From NCBI GenBank assembly GCA_002812745.2, contig NCSJ02000106.1, positions 1 to 64,000 of the forward strand: a DNA stretch of 64,000 nt, given 5' to 3'. Position 1 is the first letter of the stretch, and each line of letters starts with the position of its first letter. Positions 12,436-21,461 of the stretch are shown here, one piece after another. The translations under genes and the position numbers were made by a program. The notes beneath the pieces are model-generated. The model had not been told where the DNA came from, searched no databases, and saw only the letters and a program-made list of their open reading frames with translations. Source of the DNA: Scytalidium lignicola (Eukaryota > Ascomycota > Leotiomycetes).

Positions 12436-13363
12436 ATGTCAACGACCAATGTATCAATACCTATTCGACCTAACCGCTCCCTCAAAGGACGAGTGGCTAT
12501 TGTCACTGGCGCTGGTGCGTTGGAAGGTGGAATAGGCAATGGCCGTGCGTCTGCCATTCTTCTCGCCGAGGACGGCTGCTCCGTTGTCTGCGTTGATTTA
12601 AACGGCGAACTCGCCCAAGAGACGGTCATCATGATCGAAAGGGACCGAATTGGAGCGGGCACAGCTATCGCAGCAGACATTAGCAAAGCAGAAGATTGCA
12701 AGCGCGTCGTTGATCATACCATCTAAAAATACAGCCGATTAGATATCCTGGTTAATAACGTCGGCATCACTGGTGCGAAAGGGACAGCAGTTGAAGTAAA
12801 CATGGGGGCGTTTATTAAGGGCCTTAAGATTAATGTCGCTAGTATGGTGCAAATGGCCAAGTATGCAATTCCAGAAATGATGAAGAACGAGGGACAGTGC
12901 GCTGGGAGTATCGTGAACATGAGCAGCATAGCAGGTTTGTTCGGTGGCACTTCTAATATTATGTATCCGACTAGCAAAGAGGCCATTATCAATATGACTC
13001 GAATTCGCGTGAATTGCATATGTCTTGGTAAGCAGCTCCGGAGGTACTAGTGATTCCCAGAACAACGATGGCTAACACCAGTTTTGGGCAGGGATGGTTT
13101 ACACTCCAATGATGTATTACAGTAAGGACGGGATAAGCCAGCAGGAACGTGAAGCTAGAAAAGAAAGAAGTCTACTGAAAACGGAGGGCAATGGATGGGA
13201 TATTGGTGCCGCTGTTAGATTTTTGGCCAGTGACTTGGCGAGATGGGTGACTGGAGTTATTCTTCCAATCGATGCTGGGACAACGGCTGTTACCGGTCTC
13301 GTCGGTATTAAGAGAGTGTATAATTCTGCATCTGATAGATATAATACACATAACGTTTCTTAA
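12436..13363 (+). pseudogene. short-chain dehydrogenase/reductase, inactivated
   Basis: Classical SDR (NAD(P)-dependent oxidoreductase) features in order: KGRVAIVTGAGALEGGIGNG (nucleotide-binding glycine motif), VCVDLNGE, DILVNNVGITG, the SIVNMSSIAGLFGG serine segment and YPTSKEA with the catalytic Tyr and Lys, then IRVNCICLG and the C-terminal RFLASDLARWVTGVILPIDAG. An intron at 13028-13091 (GTAAGC..CTAAC..CAG) joins CLG to MVYTPM. Damage: an in-frame TAA at 12724 where CAA is likely (RIP-type), and loss of about ten residues between NMTR and IRVNC. It lies 1.1 kb from the alcohol dehydrogenase in the same orientation, so the pair may have worked in one pathway. Confidence 0.88.
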
Positions 13364-13562
13364 CCATCCCAGTTAGAACTTGGAAAAGAAGTTTAAATAT
13401 TGAGCCTCCGAAAAACAGTCCTCATCCCAATCTTTATCTCCTAGAACTCATCCCTGCTAGATAGATCGAATAAGACAAATGAATGAAATGACCATACAAT
13501 CTATGAATCTTCAAATAAACCATCTTTGATCATCTTTTATGATTATGACTGGCATCTTCTAG

Positions 13563-14030
13563 CTAATAGGCGTCAGTTTAACCTTCAATGACTCCTTCTG
13601 CCACAGTACATATGTTAATTACTCGATCCAGTTTTGACTCTCGGGCTACAACTCCATATCAAAGTTCCAGAGCAATTTTGTGGCTATAAGTTCGCAACTC
13701 CGCATAGGCTAGGCTAATCATGAGTACTCAGTATATGCTGCAGCTCTCATAGTAAAGGTGGTACGAAAAGAGAACTCACTTCCTTCCTAAACAGCTCCTC
13801 GGCCTAACGAAAAGGGATGGAACGCCTCACGATTCCCCCCCACGAACTTTCTACCGGGGTCTAGTAACCACCTCTCCGGCACAATGAGTCAGGTTCCCTA
13901 AAATTCATGCTAGATCTATATGTCGAGTAATGATGCAACCCTACCGACGTGCCTCCAGGAACGAATTTACCACAAATAACTTCGCCAGGATACGGGGTCA
14001 GACGTGGGAGAGCGCTCGGTACCGGCGAAC
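13563..14030 (-). pseudogene. cytochrome P450, 3' fragment
   Basis: Minus-strand reading gives VPGGTSVGLHHYSTYRSS, then a PERWLLDP-like segment (shifted to RRGGY in the raw frame), then FVGGNREAFHPFSLG followed one base out of frame by RSCLG. Together these are the PERW region and haem-binding FxxGxRxCxG loop. A GTGAGT donor follows at about 13785. After the intron come LAYAELR and, in another frame, KLLWNFDMEL, PESQNWIE, LTYVLWQKESLKVKLTPI, the normal P450 end. At least two stops (TAG, TAA) and several frameshifts are present. The 5' two thirds are missing; the fragment stops where the truncated pogo copy begins, so that insertion or an associated deletion probably removed it. Confidence 0.85.
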
Positions 14031-14031
14031 C

Positions 14032-15262
14032 CTGAATTCATTATATTAGCTCGTCAAAATAATGTGTTGTTATTCACATTCCCTGCTCATTTAACACACT
14101 GTATACAACCTCTTAATGTGGGAGTATTTCAGCCATACAAGCACTGGCACAATAAAGCTATTCAAGCTGCTATTGAATCACTCGATTTCAAATATACAAT
14201 GGCCTCCTTCGTTCGAGATCTACTAGGGATTCGTGAGAACACTTTCAAAAAGGCTACTGTTCAGAATGCTTTCAGAAAAGCTAGCATGTAGCCAGTTGAT
14301 AAGGAAGCTACCTTCATACTTATGAAGAAATATGTGAAGGTAGAAGCTACTACTACTAAAGAAGTGGTTATAGAACCTGAGCTGCCTACACCAGGGACTC
14401 CTGCAACACTCAGACAAGTTCAATATCAACTTGGTGAACTAAAACCAAAGGTTATGGACCTGCTAAGCTCTCCATCCCAGCTCAAATTTGAGTCCTTCAC
14501 ACGTGGTACTACATTAGTACTAGATGAAGGTGAACTAGTCAGGTTTGAGCGTGATATGGCATATCAAAGGTTACAAGAGATTATGATCAAAAACCAACCA
14601 ATAGAACAAGACTCAAAAAAGGAGGGGAATTATCAGGTGAACAGGCACAAGCTATGAAGGAAGAGAAGGATCGCAAACAGGCACAGAAAGCAGCCAATAA
14701 GGAAGCTAGAATGCTCCGTCAAATAGCTAACAAGGAGAGAAGAGATCAAAAGGTTGTATAGGTAGCATGGCGTAAGAATGAAGCACTCAGAAAGAAAGCA
14801 ATTAAACAGCTTCCCCGTGGGAGTAGTAGGTGAACCTATGTTGTACAAGGAACACACTCCACCACCCTTCTTAGAACCTGGAAAGGAGCCAGTAACAGTT
14901 GATCAGAAACCTTTAGTTCTACCAGCAATCAATTCAACAGAGAATACGTTTCACAGACCACCTCAAACACCTGTTCAATACTCAATCAGAACAAGCTTTA
15001 CAAAGCCTGAATTACAGGAGGAACTACAACAACAACAGGAACAGCCTGAGGAGCAGGAGCAGGAAGAAGAGGTAAGTGATGATTCAAAGGAGAGTTATAT
15101 ACGTTTAGATTTGGAAGGAGAAATTGGATATAGTTCAAGTGATTTGAGTAATTCAGTTGACTCATCAGATTCAGAGGAATCAAGTGGTGGTGGATATTTT
15201 AAGTTGTAATAGTCAGTATTCAATTTGTGTGTGTTTCTCATAGAAAAAGAAATAAGCTGCCA
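14032..15262 (+). mobile_element. 5'-truncated Fot1/pogo copy
   Basis: From CCTGAATTC at about 14032 the sequence matches the second half of the complete element at 18033-20387, beginning in the DDE domain (HCIQPLNVGVFQPYKHWHN). It continues through ELPTPGTPATLRQVQYQL and an acidic Ser-rich tail ending at 15209. The right TIR is cut short near GTTTCTCATAGAAAA (about 15245). The frame is broken by TAG at 14289 (TGG in the intact copy) and by small indels near 14650-14800. It is inactive, and older than the intact copy. Confidence 0.9.
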
Positions 15263-15312
15263 AACTCGCTTTTTATGGCCTTATGAATAATTTGTTTAGT
15301 TGGGGGATGTTG

Positions 15313-16818
15313 CTATAACTTACCGGTACAGAATATAGCAAAACTCTCTGCGGTCCCCAAGCTAGTCAGCATATTACCAAGTCAACTAGAGCATGGTCGA
15401 AGGCTAAGGTTATAGTTTCTATCATACCTGAGTTTCTGAGAGTTTGGTCAACATCATTTTCGACTAGGCCCAGGATACCTTCCCATCCTATTGCATATAC
15501 CAGGGAATCTCCCGATGTGTATGTAACGTCAACTAAAAATGATTAAAATTGAGACGAAATTGATACTCCCAACAGTAGTTGCGAGATTCAAAGAAAAAAG
15601 TACGCACTGAACATCTGTTCGCCAAAAATGGCAGCTGTATGACCGAGTTCGTGCAGGAGAACAGCAGAAACTGCACGTCGTGCTATAATCTCAATGTTAT
15701 CCGCAGAAGTCTATGTTGCTAATGCTGCATTGGCAAGGGTCTGTCCTTGTGTAATAACAGCGTCGAAAAGGGGAGAGCACAACTGAACTATGCTTACTCC
15801 CCCCTCAGAATAGCAAGAGTCGTAAAGTACCGTCGTTAATTTTGGATTGTTGCACGAAACGGGGCCTATTACCGGCAGGGCTCGGAATTTAATTAACTAA
15901 TTTAGTATTACTAAAATACTAAGCAATTAATTCCGAGCCCTGATTACCGGTGATCCAATATCTATCCAACCAAAATTGTTCCCTGAATTGTCCTAGAAAA
16001 ATCTGCAGGATTTATATTTGAGTTCTTTATCAGTAAACTGTATTGGCTTTTGTATGCCGATGAAAACACAGCTTTCGAGCTGAGGGCGTCTTTAGGAAAT
16101 TAAATGGACACCCACCACCTTCTCCCTCATAATCCCAACCGCCATTATCTTCATCCTGCATCCAATTGCTGTTACACCATATGTCTAGACTGAGACCTTG
16201 ATAACCTAGTAGACTGTTGTAGAAAGTTTTGGTCTTGACTATAGACCGAACAGTAAGTAAGGAAATCTATATAGTATATAGATTGCGATTTGTGTACTTA
16301 GAAAATGGTTTATTGCAATAAGTGTATTAGACTCAAGTTCGAACTGTGAATTATCGTATAGTCTTCTAAAAATGGTCTCAAAAGTATCGAATGTGGACTA
16401 AGCTAGGTTGTCGAATTAACTCCAGCGTATTATATCGACGTTTAAGTGATTATATAGATTGCTTAATCGATTATATGTTGTGCTTAGCTATTGATGTTTG
16501 AATTAGTTTAAAATTGCTCAAAATTTTACGAGCTAAGTAGAGAGCATAGCCTTGGACATAAGTTATATAAGTGAGATATTAGTATTTTAAGACACTTACA
16601 ACACTTTGAAGCTCAGAAATTGAATCTTGGATGGCGTTTTCCTTTGTTAGGTTGCAACTCTTTATTCTGAACTGACCAGCGAGTCGTGGGTGAAGAGAGG
16701 TGCCATTGACAGAAATTAGAAACGCGGGAGCATATTGGACTCCGGGTATTGTAGAGATACGTAACCAGATAATGACTGCTGTTATAGTGAAAGGAAACAT
16801 TTTCGAGAAGGAAGGCAA
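15313..16818 (-). pseudogene. secreted zinc metallopeptidase (HELGH), decayed
   Basis: An N-terminal signal-like exon (16818-16600: MPSFSKMFPFTITAVIIWL..) ends at a GTAAGT donor. Further exons read LDIWCNSNWMQDEDNGGWDYEGEGG-type sequence (about 16210-16120), GWIDIGSPVIGPVSC, SCYSEGGVSIVQLCSPLFDAV and ARRAVSAVLLHELGHTAAIFGEQ, where HELGH is the zinc-binding and catalytic motif. Then come DVTYTSGDSLVYAIGW and TSLGTAESFAIFCTGKL with a stop at 15313. Cysteines suit an extracellular enzyme. Damage: a TAG just before TSADN (about 15710), a 1-base frameshift near 15380, and a 67-bp MITE at 15876. The 350-bp gap between the first two exons is not explained. The exact peptidase family is not assigned. 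Confidence 0.75.
15876..15942. mobile_element. 67-bp hAT-type MITE with 8-bp target duplication
   Basis: The unit begins CAGGGCTCGGAATT and ends AATTCCGAGCCCTG, an almost complete palindrome. It is flanked by identical octamers ATTACCGG at 15868-15875 and 15943-15950. An 8-bp duplication with CAGGG ends is the hAT signature. Removing the MITE and one octamer leaves an open minus-strand frame (GSPVIGPVSC) in the peptidase relic. Confidence 0.92.
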
Positions 16819-16979
16819 TGCCTCTAAACAAAATCACCTGAAAGAAGGAAAGAAAGGTCTTACATCAAGAGTAGCGATGGAGAAGCAGACTTTTCAGGTA
16901 CGGACGGGCATGGTTTTCTATTGTAGTATAATAGAAATGGTAGTGAGGATTAGGAATAGTGGGATATGGTAATCTATGT

Positions 16980-17336
16980 GTATAACTTTGAAGAAGATTT
17001 AGTGATGTAGGCTTTATAAAGCGCAAATATAAAAATACTTGCAAAAGAAGAACAAGGTTACAATACTAATAAAGTTAACAAAGGATAGCTTAATGAATAA
17101 GAAGTAGTAAACCATGAAATGGTATATTATAATATTAATATTAAGATGTATATAAGAATAATTTACTAACATAATATATATCTTTAAAAGTTATGTAAAA
17201 ATTATTTTATTCTTGTTTTCTTTTTNATAATTATACTCTTTATTTAACTATTTTTAATTAAATGTTTATAAGGACTTTTTAAGTTATAATATATAATTTC
17301 TTATATTAATATTCTTTGTCTTTTTATTCATATTCT
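16980..17336. repeat. AT-rich RIP-like spacer
   Basis: Start of a second AT-rich block; no gene or recognisable domain. It directly precedes the solo LTR. Confidence 0.6.
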
Positions 17337-17341
17337 GTTAA

Positions 17342-17540
17342 TGTCGGTTCACCTGTAGCACGTAGTACGGTACGTAATTATACGTAATATACTCGTTGTG
17401 CTATTCCATGGTTCTTCGTTTTGAAAAGGGGGTAGGAGAGCGAAGCTGTAAGAGCTTCGCTCGCTCCCACTACCTAATCAGGACTAGTCTACATGGCACG
17501 TGAGTATCACGTGCACGTAACCAATATATTACTCTCAACA
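17342..17540 (+). repeat. solo LTR (199 bp) with 5-bp target duplication
   Basis: It begins TGTCGGTTCACC and ends ACTCTCAACA, flanked by identical GTTAA at 17337-17341 and 17541-17545. It contains GAGCGAAGC..GCTTCGCTC, a perfect stem, and two CACGTG-like sites. It is much less AT-rich than its surroundings and than its decayed twin at 259-450 (opposite orientation). No internal element remains beside it, so it is a solo LTR left by recombination between the two LTRs of one element. Confidence 0.9.
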
Positions 17541-17545
17541 GTTAA

Positions 17546-18030
17546 TAATAAGAGAATTAACAATAAACAAAGAATAAAGCTTTACTTGAAAACTTAAACT
17601 TAAATTGTTTAAAATTCTTATATACTTATTATTTTATAATTTAGTTTATCATCTTATATTATATTATTAATTATGATTTTTACTCTTTAATAAGTTTATT
17701 AATATAATCTTTAAATTTATAAACAATTATTTAATAAGAAAACAGTGTGTATAATGAGTTGAGTTGAGTTTTAAGGTGTACTCAACTCAACTCAACTATT
17801 ATACTATACAACTCAAACTCAACTCAATTCAACTCAAGTTAAATTGAGTTGACTCAACACTATTCCTATTTAGGCTTAGCCTTTGATTAGTAATATATAT
17901 AAACCAATAAGATAGTTAGTTTTATTAGCTGAACTAATAAGCTTACTAATCATTTCGTCACCACTTATTTTATTACTTATTTTGTTACTTGTATAAAGTT
18001 GTATAAAATTATACGTTGAGTTGTTTAAGT
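17546..18030. repeat. AT-rich segment with GAGTT/AACTC repeats (hAT end-like)
   Basis: From about 17743 (CAGTGTGTATAATGAGTTGAG) there is an array of GAGTT units at 17757-17771, then AACTC units in the opposite sense at 17780-17797 and 17811-17837, then again GAGTTGACTCAAC at 17847-17859. CAGTG plus subterminal short inverted units is how many hAT ends look. The pogo element then interrupts the sequence at 18031, next to another TTGAGTTGTTTAAG. No transposase is visible. Confidence 0.5.
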
Positions 18031-18032
18031 TA

Positions 18033-20387
18033 ATGGTCGGCCTCAGGCACTTCGTTCAGCCGACTTTAACTCGCATTCTCTCGTAGTCGGTGGAAGCGGA
18101 TGTGGTCGGTAAGCGGATGTGGTCGCTTCTAATTTTTCTATGGGAAACGCACACAAATTAAATACTACCCACCATCACTTTCTGTATTTCAACCATATCC
18201 TTTAAACCTACCAGTATGTCTCCTTCAGCTAGAGAACGCCTTATTGAGGCTAAAAAATGGCTTGCCGATAATCCTGGAGAAAGCCAAAGTGCGGCAGCAA
18301 AGATATTTAAGGTCAATAAATCAACCTTGAATATGTCGATTTTGAGGGGAGACCTTGGCCCTTGTGGTGGTCAGAACAAGATATTGACAATTAGTCAAGA
18401 GAAAGCTGTTTATGCTTTTATTAAATCATATCTTGAGAATAGACAAGTCCCTACTAAGGAGATTGTATTCAAAGCTATATGTTTTGTTCAAAAACAGCAT
18501 GGTAAACCTTCACCATCTTTTAATTGGTTTGGTAAGTGGTGGAAAAAACAGCTTGGCCTTCACAAGATTAAGACCAAACCAATTGCACGAAATAGAATCA
18601 CAGCTCAAGATCATGAGGATGTCAAAGAGTGGTTTCATAATTATAAAATCACACTTAAGAAGTACAATATTCAAAGGCAGGATTTGTACAATTTCGACGA
18701 ATCTGGTTTTAGAATTGGGTGTCCTAAAGGAGTAGAAGTGTTAGTTCCAATTGAAGTTACTGAGGTATGATATATCCCTTTTATAATTAAAAACGTTAAA
18801 TTTAATATATAAATAGCTTTATTCTTTAAGTCCTGAAAACCGACGATCTGTTACTTTAATTGAAACAATCTCTGCAAATGGAAAAGCTCCAATTCCACCT
18901 GTTATTATTGTTCAAGGCAAATATCATATGAATTCTTGGTATGAAGGAGGGAACCTTGATGGCTCAGAATTAATCCATTTGTCTGAAAATGGATATACAA
19001 CTGACCATATTGGTCTTCGGTTTCTACACCACTTTATTCAGCATACAAAAGCAAGCTCTGATAAACCATGGAAATTACTTTTAATGGACAATCAAAGTAG
19101 TCATGTCACTCCAGAATTCACATTATTAGCTACTCAAAACCATGTGGTTCCATTTCCATTTCCAGCACACCTTACCTATTGTATGCAACCTTTGGATGTT
19201 GGGGTATTTCAACCATATAAACATTGGCACAACAAAGCTGTTCAGAGTGCTACAGAATCTCTTGATTTTGAATATACAATAAGCTCTTTCTTTCGTGATT
19301 TAAGTGAAATCCGTCAGAAAACCTTTACTAGGTCTACTATCCAAAATGCTTTTAAAAAAGCTGGTATGTGGCCAGTTAATAAAAAANGCCACTTTTGAGC
19401 TTATGGAGAAATATGTCAAGAAAGACCCTGAAGTTCCTAAAAAGGTAGAACTAGAGTTACCAACACCAGGAACACCTCAAACAATTCGTCAAGTTCAGTA
19501 TCAACTTGATGAATTAAGACCAAAGATCATGGAAGTTTTAAGTTCTCCTTCTCAGCACAAGTTTGAATCTTTTCAACGTGGAACTCAAATAGTATTAGAT
19601 GAAGGAGAATATACCATATTTCATCGAGATACAATATATCAACGACTACAAGAGGTTGTGACCAAGAAGCCAACTAACCGGAAAAGAATTCAAAAAGGAG
19701 GAGAGTTAACTGCTGATTGGGCTCGATCTGTTATCATAGAGAGAGAACGCAAAGCAATAGAGAAAGCAGCCAATAAGGAGGCTAGAATGCTACGTCAGAT
19801 AGTTAATAAGAAGAAGAAGGAACAGAAAGCTGCTTGGGTAGCTTGGAGAGCAAAGGAAAGGCTCAGGAAGAAGGCAATCAAGGAGCTTTCTTCTAATATG
19901 TTAGGTGAGCCTAACTTATATAAAGAGCATACTCCACCACCATTTCCAGAACCAGGGAAGGAGCTAATTGAGGCTAAATCAACAGTTATACTAACAGAAG
20001 ATCAGTACAAACCACAAGGAATAGTTATATATGATAGCGTTTCCACAGAGGTCAAAGAAGTTGTGGAACAAAAGGGGGAGCAAGAAATGGAGCAAGAGGA
20101 AGAGGAAGACTTCATATGCTTTAATTTAAGTGCAAATATGGAGTATAACTACGATTCAAGCGATTCAGAAAGTTCATTAGGTTCAGGTGATTCAGATGAG
20201 GAAGGATATTTTGTATTGTAATAAGTAGTGATGGGTAGTATTTAATTTGTGTGCGTTTCCCATAGAAAAATTAGAAGCGACCACATCCGCTTACCGACCA
20301 CATCCGCTTACCGACCACATCCGCTTCCACCGACTACGAGAGAATGCGAGTTAAAGTCGGCTGAACGAAGTGCCTGAGGCCGACGAT
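18033..20387 (+). mobile_element. complete Fot1/pogo DNA transposon
   Basis: 2,355 bp between TA dinucleotides (18031-18032 and 20388-20389), with ends ATGGTCGGCCTCAGGCAC.. and ..GTGCCTGAGGCCGACGAT. Long TIRs of about 150 bp contain the unit AGCGGATGTGGTCGGTA, two copies on the left (18087-18121) and three on the right (20276-20325). The single transposase gene is intact once the N at 19387 is discounted. No RIP-type stops are seen, so this is a young, possibly autonomous copy. The decayed copy at 14032-15262 is a relative. Confidence 0.95.
18216..20221 (+). CDS. pogo/Fot1 transposase (CENP-B HTH, DDE)
   Basis: Exons 18216-18764 and 18817-20221, intron 18765-18816 (GTATGA..AAATAG) joining VPIEVTE to LYSLSPENRRSVT. 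The predicted protein is about 650 residues. N-terminal Psq-type HTH (RERLIEAKKWLADNPGESQS) and CENP-B-like DNA-binding domain (residues about 60-130) precede the catalytic core: YNFDESGFRIG (first D), LLLMDNQSSHVT (second D), and the acidic third position after QPLDVGVFQPYKHWHN. The C-terminal 280 residues are a coiled, Lys/Glu-rich region (AANKEARMLRQIVNKKKKEQ) ending in an acidic Ser-Asp tail. The N at 19387 follows an A run; without it VNKKATFELMEKYV reads through, so the apparent stop is an artefact. It should cut and paste the element at TA targets. Confidence 0.93.
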
Positions 20388-21436
20388 TAGTATTTCTTTT
20401 CGCATCAATTTAATTTAATAAAAGGCTTCACATTTAAAACAAATCTATAAAAAAAAATCTATCACATCCTCACCTCCTCACTTAATTAATTAATTGCTTA
20501 TGCCCCCTCGAAAGAAAAAACCCTCACCCCAATCGGCAACAAACATCAAATCAAGTCCCATCACACAAAAACACCCATCCGTCACTCCCTTCCGGAGCCG
20601 GCCTCCGAAACAACAATAAGCCCCCACGCTCTTTCCACCTTGTGAGTTTGAGTGTGAGGGTGTGCTTCGGTGGTTGGTGTGGGATAGAAAAAACTCGTAA
20701 CTTGTACCGGTAGCCCACGAACCTCTCAGAGGGGATAAAACACCCCACGTTTCGCAACCCGCCGCAAAGCAAAGCAAGCACAAAGTTAATTACTGTACAA
20801 TACAATAACCTAATCAGAAAAGAAGAGNAAAAAAACGTCTAACCTTCCTAAAGGAGTCATTACAAAAAGTGTACTGTACAAAGAGCACACAATAACACTT
20901 TTATCTTATATGCAGAGGCTTACGCAATTTTTATATTAAAATATACACAGTAGTGACTGTAAAACGATTAGGGCTGTATGCCTCCTCCTGCAAGAAAATA
21001 ACTTTTTGTTAATTAGATTATATCATTTTTCATCTAGACATATAGATTGACTTCTTTATGCGCGAGGCGAGGCGAGGCGATGGGGAAGAGGCCTTCGCCT
21101 ACCGCTTCGTCCCGTGCTTTCTTCTTTTCTTTTCCTTTCCACATATGGGCAGGAGAGCGAAAAGGGGGCGTGTGCGTTGTTGTTGTGTGTGTTTGACAGC
21201 GCGGGAGAGGGAACCGCCGGGAGTGCTAATTTTAGGTGAGCACCGTAATTTGGTCCCCCCGTATTTGTGTTATGTGTTTTGTGTGTGTAACCATGGGAAT
21301 AAAAACGGGATTTCGGGGTTAAAATGAAAATGAAAATGGTGAGATGAGATGGGATGAGAAATTTGGGTGGGAAGGAGAGAAAAAGGAAGGAAAAGGATCG
21401 GGGATTACGTGTGATGAGTAGGTTGTGATGGATTGT

Positions 21437-21461
21437 ATAGTACAGTACAGTAAGTACAGTA
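21437..21461. repeat. (ACAGT)n cluster
   Basis: TAGTACAGTACAGTAAGTAC with a further ACAGTA; one of the denser examples of a motif spread through 20.7-39 kb. Confidence 0.7.

Noticed and set aside
16700..16972. 90-residue plus frame
   Set aside because: It is antisense to the signal-peptide exon of the metallopeptidase relic.
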